Origin: Hormoscilla sp. GM7CHS1pb
GTDB lineage: Bacteria; Cyanobacteriota; Cyanobacteriia; Cyanobacteriales; Desertifilaceae
Length of the DNA stretch: 64,000 bases
Direction of reading: 5' to 3'
Assembly: GCA_014323675.1 (NCBI GenBank)
Contig: JACONN010000006.1
Coordinates: 558,001 to 622,000 of the forward strand
Translations under genes and position numbers: made by a program
Notes under the pieces: model-generated
What the model saw: the letters and a program-made list of their open reading frames with translations, nothing else
Database searches by the model: none
Told to the model about the DNA's origin: nothing
In this document: positions 1-8,651 of the stretch, in pieces
How positions within the stretch are numbered: position 1 is the stretch's first letter
How the letters are laid out: every line of letters begins with the position of its first letter

Positions 1-205
1 TTTGCTTATACCGCTGTCATCATCTAGGTCTAACTTGGGAAAAATTTCCGCCGCTAATTCCATGGCTGCGCCCCCAGCGCAGCGCTATCGGGAATCCGCC
101 AACTCCGATAAAATGTTTTATATTCTTCCAGACTAATGGCCCCTCTCTGTTTGCGCTGCTACCTCTGGGGTTAGATGATTTACTGAAAAGAAAATACCCC
201 CGATG
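1..205 (-). pseudogene. Fragment of an unrecognised gene, interrupted by a mini-element
   Basis: On the minus strand the stretch reads as protein (LEEYKTFYRSWRIP, then ELAAEIFPKLDLDDD running off the window edge) but in two frames. Removing the 26-nt insertion at 62-87 rejoins both parts in one frame (RIPEELAAEIFPKL). A further frame change lies upstream near 140. I do not recognise the family. The open 3' side continues beyond the window start. Confidence 0.35.
62..87 (+). repeat. Mini-element, 26-nt variant
   Basis: Begins ATGGCTGCGC, ends GCGCTA and is followed by TCGG, the same right flank as most other copies. Its removal restores a minus-strand reading frame. Palindromic core of GCGC blocks. 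Confidence 0.6.
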
Positions 206-351
206 AACCACCCAAAATCTACGGTACCCAAGAGGAGAACCAAACCTGCATGTCGAATCTTGGTACCTTTTTTCTCAGAAATCACCTTAAGCCTTTTTCT
301 ACTTTACCGCAGTTGTTTTTGTGAATAAATGTTAACTTTTCGGGCGATCGC

Positions 352-837
352 CTAACCTGACTTCCCCTGACTAAGTAGCAACTGTTCGGACACCGACAGA
401 ATCGTCAGATAAGTCTGACTGGAGTTCATAGGCAATACTTTTAACTGTTGGTTTTGCAGGTCGAGTTCGATCCCTAAAGCCTCCAGGGGAATCACTCCTA
501 ATAAAGGATCGCTGCCACCAGGAACTTCCAAACACTCAAAAGTCCCCTCTCGCCCGAGTAGAGAAATAGTGGCATCCCGAAAAATACGGGCTTTACTGAG
601 ACCCGTGGCAGTCTTTACATCTACTTCCTTTAGCAGTTCTAGCCCCAATTGAGCGATCGCCTCTGGTGGCAAACAGAGAGTAGTTGCTCCCGTATCCACC
701 AGAACATCGTTAAGATCGATCTTCCGCACATCCCCCGCAGGCATAAAGCCCCGAGATGCGATCGCTTGGTCTGCACGATTAGTGATGACTAGACTTGTGG
801 TTATTTTACCCATTGAGTTTTTGGTTGCTGAGTGCAT
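352..837 (-). CDS. Clan AA aspartic protease (retropepsin-like)
   Basis: A 161-residue protein whose hallmark is DTGATTLCLPP at residues 48-58, the D-T-G catalytic signature of single-domain retropepsin-like proteases, preceded by a hydrophobic strand and followed near residue 112 by the second hydrophobic-hydrophobic-glycine motif (LLG). Such small proteins work as homodimers, each chain giving one Asp. No signal peptide or membrane segment is visible, so it is probably cytosolic. A second Met at residue 9 (MGKITTSLV) aligns better with typical family starts. Its substrate is unknown; stand-alone cyanobacterial copies of this family are common and mostly uncharacterised. Confidence 0.8.
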   Translation of the reverse strand: MHSATKNSMGKITTSLVITNRADQAIASRGFMPAGDVRKIDLNDVLVDTGATTLCLPPEAIAQLGLELLKEVDVKTATGLSKARIFRDATISLLGREGTFECLEVPGGSDPLLGVIPLEALGIELDLQNQQLKVLPMNSSQTYLTILSVSEQLLLSQGKSG

Positions 838-949
838 TATTTTTCTCTATTTTATTCTACTTTTGCCCAGAAGCGCTACTACAGTGTGGTCAAAATTAGT
901 TGATATCCTTCTGAATTGGATTGACTTGCGCTTCACCGAGTTGTCGATC

Positions 950-1171
950 TCATTGCGAGGGGGGACAGTAACTGTGGTATGCTAAACGATCGGACCCCCG
1001 AAGCAATCAGAGGCCCAGTGTGCGGTTCAACTTAGCCACCAATTGTGGAGATTGCTAGCCCTTCTGGCGTCGGGCCGCTGCGCTTTTACGAAGTGCGCGT
1101 AGCGCTACGGGGGGGGTTACTTCCTCTGGCACAAGCAGATCTCAATAGAACCTCCCCTCGCAATGACATAT
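950..1171. repeat. Imperfect palindromic repeat with CATTGCGAGG ends
   Basis: Left end CTCATTGCGAGGGG and right end CCCCTCGCAATGAC are inverted copies, with inner GAAGCAATC and AGATTGC also inverted. A relative lies at 45314-45472. It fills the non-coding gap 838-1270, where I see no gene. Confidence 0.65.
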
Positions 1172-1270
1172 TAGCATAAATATTCCCCTCTGAATGGTGC
1201 AATGCTACAACTTCCCAGTTATCGTTACAAACTGACGATCCGTCCGAACCTGGCACGATCGAGCGATCGC

Positions 1271-2218
1271 CTAAGGGTGATCTTGGCGACGAATACCAGT
1301 CATGTATTTTCCCAAAAAGGGCAAACCCCCGATCGCGGGAATCAGATAGCGGGAAGTACATAATAATCCTAGGGCCGCAGCAGTTGACGCGGTAAAATAA
1401 GGTTGATAAAATAGAATCAGGGCCGCATCGCGGGTGCCAACCCCAGCAAAGGTTAAGGGCAGTAATCCTGCTAAAATAGCCAGAGGAGAAAGGGCCAGAT
1501 TGGCCAAAAAGGGCGTCCAAGCCTTCAGGGCCAGAATAAAAAACCAGATTTGCATTAAATGTCCGAACCAGAGTAAAATAGAAGTGAAGGAAATTAGGGC
1601 CAACTGGAGGCGATCGCGCCAAAAGTAACCGTGCATCTCCTCCCAGGCAGTTCGTAAAGTTGCTAACTTAGACCGCATTTTGCCGGGCGCAACCTTAGAG
1701 GCCAGGGAAAAGAACAGTTGGGCAAACTTTTCCGAGGCCAGCAGCAGCGTACAAAAAGCCAGTCCGCTAGCAACGCTGACCGTCATCACCCCAAATAACC
1801 AATCTTTGCGAGGATACAATGTCAACCCAAAGGCACACCACAAGAGCAGCGAGGACATGTCGCAGGCTTTTTCAAACACCACCAAAGACAAGGATAAAGA
1901 ACCGCTCAAATTTCCCCGTTCTCGGATAAAATAGGCTTTAGCAATATCTCCCATCTTGGATGGTAAGATCATATTTAAGCTGCTAGCAGCCAGAATCAGC
2001 CGATTGGCTTCGGCAAAACCCAAGTTAGCTTGAGACGGTGTCAATTGTTGCAGTCGCCAGGATGTGAGCATAGTTAGGGGAATTACCATACTCAGACTGA
2101 CCGCCATCGAAGGGCGATCGCAGTCCCGAAAGACTTGCAGGAGTGCCTGAAAATCTATCTTCCAGTAGATTAATGCCAGAATGAGTAAGCTAACAGCTAG
2201 AGAAATCAGTCGTTTCAT
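1271..2218 (-). CDS. Flippase-like integral membrane protein (UPF0104/YbhN, lysylphosphatidylglycerol synthase TM family)
   Basis: A 315-residue protein with about eight hydrophobic segments, starting with an N-terminal one (LISLAVSLLILALIY). The family signature of short polar motifs between helices is present: ASSLNMILPSKMGDIAKAY around residue 95 and the late loop TFAGVGTRDAALILF. Members of UPF0104 are the stand-alone membrane part related to MprF and AglD and are thought to move lipid-linked substrates across the inner membrane; the substrate here is unknown. It has no operon partner: the 5' side is repeats and a methyltransferase remnant. Length is normal for the family. Confidence 0.8.
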   Translation of the reverse strand: MKRLISLAVSLLILALIYWKIDFQALLQVFRDCDRPSMAVSLSMVIPLTMLTSWRLQQLTPSQANLGFAEANRLILAASSLNMILPSKMGDIAKAYFIRERGNLSGSLSLSLVVFEKACDMSSLLLWCAFGLTLYPRKDWLFGVMTVSVASGLAFCTLLLASEKFAQLFFSLASKVAPGKMRSKLATLRTAWEEMHGYFWRDRLQLALISFTSILLWFGHLMQIWFFILALKAWTPFLANLALSPLAILAGLLPLTFAGVGTRDAALILFYQPYFTASTAAALGLLCTSRYLIPAIGGLPFLGKYMTGIRRQDHP

Positions 2219-2288
2219 ATCGGGTCGGCCAGATATAGGCTAGTGCGGTAGAATAAATAGACAAAACCCCGTGCATCGACCCAGTCCG

Positions 2289-2393
2289 CCGTTCGTAGTA
2301 AACACTAAAGTGTTTACCCATCACCGTTCGTAGTAAACACTAAAGTGTTTACCCATCGCCGTTCGTAGTAAACACTTTAGTGTTTACCCATCG
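2289..2393. repeat. Three tandem 35-bp palindromic units
   Basis: Three head-to-tail copies of a 35-bp unit beginning CCGTTCGTAGTAAACACT. Each has a 9-bp inverted pair (GTAAACACT/AGTGTTTAC) around a 2-bp centre, AA in copies 1 and 2 and TT in copy 3. The CGTTCGTAGTAA leader recurs near 50973. Confidence 0.85.
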
Positions 2394-2481
2394 CGCAGGA
2401 CCGGCTGCCAGTCCTACGCGCTCCCGGGGGACACAGAATCTCTGGGAGGTGAGTCCCTTCCTTCGATGTCTCCCGGGAGTT

Positions 2482-2572
2482 CGATGTCCCCGGGGTCGAG
2501 GTATTTCCTGGGAGCGCTATTCACACTACCCAGGAGATACCTCGCGCTAATCGCACTACCCCGGGGACATCG
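2482..2572. repeat. Nested large palindrome (cruciform-forming)
   Basis: Outer arms CGATGTCCCCGGGG (2482-2495) and its exact reverse complement (2559-2572) enclose inner 15-bp arms (2498-2512, 2529-2543; one mismatch). The inner spacer carries GGAGCGCTATTCACACTACC, a form also seen at 45410 and 54908. It abuts the 3' end of a methyltransferase remnant. Confidence 0.8.
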
Positions 2573-2599
2573 TAATCGCACGTTCCCAGGCAGAGCCGT

Positions 2600-2901
2600 G
2601 GGAACGAGGGGGAGACATCGCCGTCCCATCCCGGAATTCTACCAATGGATGGGGTGCTGCGGCTGTTCTCATCGCCTCATTTAGCTCGCGCAGCAGGTAC
2701 CCCCCGTGAGGCCAACAAACGGGAGGCGCTCTCCGTACCGGCACCGAGAGCGGCTGCTACCGGTTGGTCCAACCCCTGCAAGATCCTGCCTATGGCCCCT
2801 GCTGGGTAACTGGGTCTGTACTTGACATAATCCCCCGCCCGATGGGAGAATCGATCCAATGGATTCATCTGATGTAGGGCCCCCATCTGATTTTCTTTCA
2901 C
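2600..2901 (-). pseudogene. N-terminal remnant of a class I SAM-dependent methyltransferase
   Basis: The first 74 codons (from 2901) read like the start of a type-11 methyltransferase: MNPLDRFSHRAGDYVKYRPS, then a glycine-rich SAM loop written ALGAGTESASRLLASRG where GAGTG is usual. Near 2690 the frame changes, and LNEAMRTAAAPHPLVEFRDG continues in another frame, matching the acidic-loop and following region of the same family. The remaining two thirds are missing; the homology stops where the nested palindromes at 2400-2600 begin. It is therefore a truncated, frameshifted relic that cannot make an enzyme. Family assignment rests on recalled family consensus. Confidence 0.7.
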
Positions 2902-2976
2902 ATGTCCGATCGCATCTGGTGCCTGTTCATTTTAGATCCAATCTGTTAATAGTTAAATCACAAATTACAACTGACA

Positions 2977-5245
2977 ATGGAAAACACAAGCATAAATCTC
3001 CAAGCATTTGATTTGAGTAAATTAGAGCAAGAATACATTCACCTCTATGATTACATTCAACCTCACGGCGTCCTGTTAGCATTAGCAGAACCCCAGCTCA
3101 AAATCTTACAAGCGAGCAACAATACCTCTAGCTTATTCGACGTTTCCCCCCAAGAAATGCTGCAAAAGCCCTTGCGAAAATTCATCTCCAAATCTCAGAT
3201 GGCAAAAATAACCAAAGTGATCAAACATAATGAATGTTTAAAATCTATCAATTTGAGATTCAAAAAAGCAGATAAATACTTATTAATCAATGGCATACTT
3301 CATCGAAATAATGATAATGTTTTGATTCTGGAATTAGAACCAGCATATTCTCAGAATGATATCAACTTTTGAGAATTTTATCATTTAGTTAAAGCCTCGG
3401 CTCTCAAGCTGCGAAAAACATCAAAATTTTCGGACATGAGTCAAATCATTGTCCAAGAAATCAGAAAAATAACTAGATTTGACCGGGTGATGCTATATAA
3501 ATTCGATCGGGATTGGCACGGTCATGTAATCGCCGAAGATAAACGAGCAGACCTTGAACCATTATTAGGCTTGCATTACCCAGCAGCAGATACTCAACCC
3601 TGTAGAAAACTATTTGGCTTAAAGTGGGTCAGGTTAATTCCGGATATCAATGGTCAATCTGTAAAAATTATTCCCGAAACTAATCCTGTTAGCAACAGTC
3701 CGCTGGATTTGACCTTCTCCGTCCTCAGAGGTGTCTCTCCCTGTCATAGAGAGTACCTGCAAAATATGGGGGTTAGCGCTACAATGGTGATCTCTTTAAC
3801 TAAAGAACAGCAACTCTGGGGACTGATATCTTGCCATCATTATTCCCCCAAGCATGTGGATTATGAAGTGCGGGAAGCTTGTGAATTCCATGGCTGCGCC
3901 ACGCTGCGCGATCGGACAAGTGATATCTGTAGAACTGACAGTCAAGGAAGAGGATGAAAACTATGAATATCGCGTAGAATTGAAAGACATTCAAGGGAAA
4001 CTGGTAGAATATATGTCTACCGCAGAAAATTTCATTGATGGGTTAGTTAAGCATCAACCGAATTTACTCGATCTGGTTAGTGCTCGAGGAGCAGTCGTGT
4101 GGTGGGGTGCCGATTGCACTACAGTCGGTGAAATTCCGGAAGCAGCAGACCTGAAGGGATTAATTGCCTGGCTAGAGCAGCAGATTGACGAAAAAGTTTT
4201 TTATACAGATGAGCTGCCTCGCATTTATCCGGCAGCAGAAAAGTATAAAGATATAGCTAGTGGGTTACTGGCGATTGCGATCGCAGAGCAGAATTATATT
4301 TTGTGGTTTCGACCGGAATATATTCAAACCGTCAATTGGGCCGGAGACCCCAATCAACCCATTGTCAAAACCATCTCCGACCAACGAACTGTGCGTCTGA
4401 CTCCTCGAGGGTCATTTGAGGAATGGAAAGAAATCGTGCGCTGCAAGTCCTTACCCTGGAAGCCCTGTGAAATTGAGGCGGCAGGGGAACTGAGGAATGC
4501 AATTATTAACATCGTCCTGCGTCAAGCCGACGAACTAGCCTCATTAGCGCGGGAACTAGAACGTTCCAATGCCGAATTAGAAAAGTTTGCCTATGTCGCC
4601 TCCCATGACTTACAAGAACCGCTGAATCTGGTGTCCAGCTACGTGCAGCTGTTGGAGATGCGCTATATAGACCAACTCGACCAAGACGCCAAGGAGTTCA
4701 TCGACTTTGCCGTTGAGGGAGTTACCCACATGCAAACACTGATTGATGACTTGTTAGCTTACTCGCGGGTAGGGACCAGAGGCAAGGAGTTTGTGCCCAC
4801 TGCGGTTGAGACAGCATTAGATCGCGCCCTCACTAATTTGCAGATCCGGATCGCTGAAAGTGGGGCAGTCATTACCACCGATCCCTTGCCCACACTCAAT
4901 GGTGATAGCACCCAACTGATCCAACTGTTCCAGAACCTGATCGGCAACGCCATCAAGTTCGGCAGGGACCAACCTCCGCAAATTCACTTAGGAGCAAAAC
5001 AGCAAGATGGTGAGTGGCTATTCTCTGTCCGGGATAATGGCATTGGTATAGATCCTCAGTTCGCCGATCGCATCTTCATCATTTTTCAGCGCCTGCAACC
5101 GCGAGACGAGTATCCCGGCACTGGCATCGGTCTGGCCATCTGCAAGAAAATAGTCGATCGCCACGGCGGGCGCATCTGGGTAGAATCAGAACTGGGACAG
5201 GGGGCCACCTTCTACTTCACGCTTCCAGTCCGGGAGCAATTGTGA
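2977..5245 (+). pseudogene. Cph1-type phytochrome histidine kinase, interrupted
   Basis: Order of domains: PAS-like (YIQPHGVLLAL), GAF, PHY, HisKA and HATPase. The bilin-binding Cys is present at about codon 256 (SPCHREYL), the PHY tongue motif is PRGSF, the H-box is ASHDLQEPL, and the ATP lid shows NAIKFG, DNGIGI and GTGIGL. The PASDIP motif is altered (YPAADTQP). With the 22-nt insertion removed the gene encodes 748 codons, the length of Synechocystis Cph1. Two lesions split it: an in-frame TGA at 3370-3372 between PAS and GAF, and the mini-element at 3890-3911, whose exact removal restores ACEFLGQVISVE. The 3' part from 3912 still encodes PHY plus kinase. It is followed 76 bp later by its likely partner, an Rcp1-like regulator. 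As read, no full photoreceptor is made. Confidence 0.9.
3890..3911 (+). repeat. Mini-element, 22 nt, inside the phytochrome gene
   Basis: Identical to the copies at 13274 and 54984. Right flank TCGG recreates CGATCG. Removal gives GAA TTC CTC GGA CAA GTG, the expected EFLGQV. The 22-nt length shifts the frame. Confidence 0.9.
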
Positions 5246-5321
5246 TAAGATGTTAAGTATGGTAAAGTATTGTTACAAATATCCTTTTAATCCCGAATTT
5301 AACATCCAGCCTACGGTAAAC

Positions 5322-5759
5322 ATGCAAACAGTCACAATCAACCGCAAAATCCTGGTAGTGGAGGACAACCCTGCCCAGATCCGCTTAATTCAAGAAGCCT
5401 TGAAACAGAGTTCGGCCCCCCACGAGATAACTGCGGTCAACGATGGCGTAGAAGCAATGGCCTATCTGCGCCAGGAAGAACCCTACAGTGGGGCATGGCG
5501 TCCAGACATCATCCTGCTAGACTTGAATTTACCCAGAAAGAATGGTAAAGAGGTACTCGCAGAATTAAAAACAGACCCGCAGTTGAAACGTATTCCCGTG
5601 TTGGTAATGACAACTTCTAGACACGCAGAAGACATTGCCATCAGCTACGACATGCATGCCAATTGCTACATTAACAAATCAAGAAACTTGAAGCATTTAT
5701 TGACAATAGTCAGAAGAATTGAAGAGTTTTGGCTGGACACCGTCACTCTGCCGGAGTAG
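5322..5759 (+). CDS. Rcp1-like single-domain response regulator
   Basis: A 145-residue stand-alone receiver domain. The acidic pocket (VVEDN), the phospho-acceptor Asp at residue 67 (IILLDLNLP), the Thr region (VLVMTTS) and the conserved Lys at 119 are all in place. The sequence PDIILLDLNLPRKNGKEVLA is the pattern of the Rcp1 group that accepts phosphate from cyanobacterial phytochromes. I chose ATG 5322 because family members begin shortly before the first receiver strand; an upstream ATG at 5250 would add 24 residues with no counterpart. It lies directly downstream of the phytochrome gene, so it may now be orphaned. Confidence 0.88.
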   Translation: MQTVTINRKILVVEDNPAQIRLIQEALKQSSAPHEITAVNDGVEAMAYLRQEEPYSGAWRPDIILLDLNLPRKNGKEVLAELKTDPQLKRIPVLVMTTSRHAEDIAISYDMHANCYINKSRNLKHLLTIVRRIEEFWLDTVTLPE

Positions 5760-5807
5760 TTGCGCAAACAGGGCAACTGTTTACATTGAAATGAGAAAGA
5801 TAATTTT

Positions 5808-7045
5808 ATGCAGGATAAATCGATAGAGCTATTATTAGTCGAGGACAACGCTGCCGAAGCTAGACTACTGCAAGAGTATTTAAGGGCAGTCACGTCCAAG
5901 CAGTTTAGTCTGGTGCATGTCGAGGACTTGGCCGCAGCGTGCGATCGCCTGTCGTCCGAAAGCTTCGATCTCATCTTGTTGGATCTGACCCTGCCAGACA
6001 GCAAAGGGTTGGAGACTCTAGAAGCGATGATAGGTAAAGCCCCGAGCTTACCCATTGTCGTGCTTACGAACACCGACGATGAGGAACTAGCGGTTGAGTT
6101 GGTGCGGCGGGGGCCCAGGATTATCTGGTGAAGCGGCAGGTGAATAGGGAACTGCTGGTTCGTTCTGTCTGCTATGCGATCGAGCGCAAGCAGGCAGCAG
6201 AAGCATTGCGCAAAGCCAACGATGAATTAGAGATTAGGATAGCAGAAAGAACGACCCAGTTGGCAAAAACCAATGAAGAACTGAAAGCTGCCAACAAAGC
6301 CAAAAGCGAATTCTTCACCAACATATCTCACGAACTCCGCACCCCTCTCAACAGCATTTTAGGCTTTGCTCAAGTTCTGCAACGGGCCGACAACTTGATA
6401 CCCGAGCACAAAGAAAGCATCGACATAATTTACCAGTCTGGAAATCACCTACTGACCATGATTAACGACATCGTAAACCTCTCGAAAATAGAAGCCGGTA
6501 AAATGCATCTGGGTCCGCAATATTTGCCATTGCCTGAGTTTCTGAAAACGGTGGTAGAAATCTTGCGTATCAAAGCAGAACAAAAGGGAATTTCCTTAAC
6601 TTATCAACCTACCTCTTCACTACCCGCTGTCATCCATGCAGATGAAAAACGCTTACGACAAGTGCTGATTAACTTGCTGGGTAATGCCATTAAATTTACT
6701 GAAAAGGGCGGCGTGACTTTTAAGGTAGCAATGTTGCATGTCAAAGAGTCATCGGCATACCCAGAAGCCTCCATTAGATTTGAGATCGCAGACACTGGTA
6801 TTGGCATAGCGCCAGAGCAATTGGAAAAGATATTTTTGCCCTTTGAGCAGGCGGGGAACTCTCGGAACAAAGCTGAGGGAATTGGGTTAGGATTAGCAAT
6901 TAGCCAAAAAATTGTCCAGATGATGGGTAGTATCTTACAGGTGCAGAGTCAGCTTGGGGAGGGAAGCGTCTTTTGGATGGATTTGGATTTGCAGGTAGTC
7001 ACTGGCATACCCCGGTCTCATCCATCCCTTCCCGACTCCGAATAA
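5808..7045 (+). pseudogene. Response regulator-histidine kinase hybrid, frameshifted
   Basis: A receiver domain (LLVEDNAAEAR, phospho-acceptor in LILLDLTLP) leads through a coiled linker into HisKA (H-box ISHELRTPLNS) and HATPase (NAIKFTEKGG, DTGIGI, GLGLAISQKIV). The receiver ends early (RRGPRIIW, stop 6129-6131), while the following frame continues with VKRQVNRELLVRSV; adding one G to the GGGGG run near 6111 gives the usual RRGAQDYLVKRQ. So a single-base loss, real or a sequencing error, splits the gene. The stop at 7043-7045 is followed in the same frame by ELDESFGQQYPLRILLV, the start of a second receiver, so the protein once ran further (see 7085-8651). Confidence 0.85.
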
Positions 7046-7084
7046 AAGATAGAACTGGATGAATCCTTTGGTCAACAGTACCCC

Positions 7085-8651
7085 TTGCGCATTCTGCTGG
7101 TGGGAGATGCTCGCATTAACCAGAGGGTAGTGCTGATGATGTTCGAGAAGTTGGGGTATAACGCCCAACGGGAACCCCAGACCCTATTAAAGAGCCGCGA
7201 CGGCAAAGAATTTCCGATCACGCATTCAGCAGCCCCGATTTATCTTACCAATGGTCAGATGAGGGGTACAGTCCTAGTAGCCCGGGATATGACTCACGCT
7301 TATGAACTCGCCCGGGAATTATTTTGGCAGGCCAGTCATGACCCCCTGACGGGTTTGGCAAACCGACGGGAATTCGAGCGCTGTTTGCAAGAAGCTGTCA
7401 CAGATGCTAAATCTAGAAATCAACATCATGCCCTCTGCTATTTGGATTTAGATCAATTCAAGATTGTCAACAATACCTGCGGTCATGCCGCTGGCGATCG
7501 GCTGTTGCGCCAGGTGACGGCCCTGTTGCAAAGCAGGGTACGCAAAACGGACATCCTCGCCCGTCTGGGGGGCGATGAATTTGGCCTGCTGCTGTCCCAA
7601 TGCTCCCTGGAAGAGGGACGGACGGTGGCAACTCAGCTGTTGGATAGTATTGCGGCTTTCCGGTTTGTGTGGGAGACCCAAACTTTTACCATTGGGGTCA
7701 GCATAGGGGTGGTAGCCATTGATGCCAAGGTGCCCAGTTGTGCTGTGGTATTAAGTGCGGCGGATACGGCGATGTATGCGGCTAAGGATGGAGGTCGCAA
7801 CCGGGTACATGTCTACCAAACGGACGATCTGGATTTGGCACAGCGGTGCGGAGACATGCAATGGGTGTCGCGGATCGTCCAAGCTCTGGAGGAAAATCGG
7901 TTCTGCTTGTACTCTCAAGTAATTGCTCCGATCCAGGCAGATACTGGCTATCATCATGAACTGTTGCTGAGGATGTACGATACCGACGGTCAGCTAGTGC
8001 CGCCGATGGCGTTTATCCCGGCGGCAGAACGCTACAATCTCATGCCAGCGATCGACAGGTGGGTAGTGCGGACTCTGTTTACCCATTTGTCCTTAACTAA
8101 GAACAAAGGAAAACATCTCTATGCTGTAAACCTTTCGGGAGTGAGTCTGAACTCCGACCAGTTTTTGGGATTTCTCACCGAGCAGTTTGCACTCTATCAG
8201 ATCGATCCCCAGCAGATATGCTTTGAGATTACGGAAACCTCTGCCATTACTAACCTGAACAAAGCTGCTCAGTTAATGAGGACATTGAAGGAACTTGGTT
8301 GTTGCTTTGCCTTGGATGATTTCGGCAGTGGCATGTCCTCTCTAGCTTATCTAAAAAACCTGTCTGTGGATTACCTGAAGATCGATCGGCACAATGTCCG
8401 CGAACATTGTCTCCGATCCGATTAATGCTGCCATGATCGAAGCAATTAATCGGATCGGGCATATAATGGGTCTGCAAACCATTGCTGAGGGGGTGGAAAA
8501 TGAAGCTACCCTGGAAAAACTCAGATCCCTGGGAGTTGATTATGCCCAGGGTTACTCAATTGCTAAACCCCGCCCCTTGCCTTGTAAGTTAAATAATGTG
8601 GTGCCTGGGTATCCCCTCGCTTGTCCTATCCCCTTAAAGGTGGCGGTCTAA
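7085..8651 (+). pseudogene. GGDEF-EAL cyclic-di-GMP protein with truncated receiver and PAS parts, frameshifted
   Basis: The first 25 codons are the beginning of a receiver domain (RILLVGDARINQRVVLMMFE); they jump directly into the end of a PAS domain (SRDGKEFPITHSAAPI), so most of both domains is deleted. GGDEF follows with LGGDEF at residues 161-166 (diguanylate cyclase active site) and then EAL with HHELLLRM in place of the EAL signature, FEITETSA and LDDFGSG (phosphodiesterase type). Near 8392 a one-base shift moves the last 85 codons (NIVSDPINAAMIEAINRIG) to another frame. It is in the same frame as the preceding kinase, separated only by one stop, so the locus looks like a deletion fusion between a hybrid kinase and a PAS-GGDEF-EAL gene. 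The 3' end overlaps the convergent next gene by 18 bp. Confidence 0.85.

Noticed and set aside
1086..1622. 178-codon minus-strand frame
   Set aside because: Overlaps the flippase-like gene in another frame and has no protein-like pattern.
3370..3372. Programmed readthrough or selenocysteine at TGA in the phytochrome gene
   Set aside because: No SECIS-like structure seen, the normal residue there is not Cys, and a second lesion follows, so decay is simpler.
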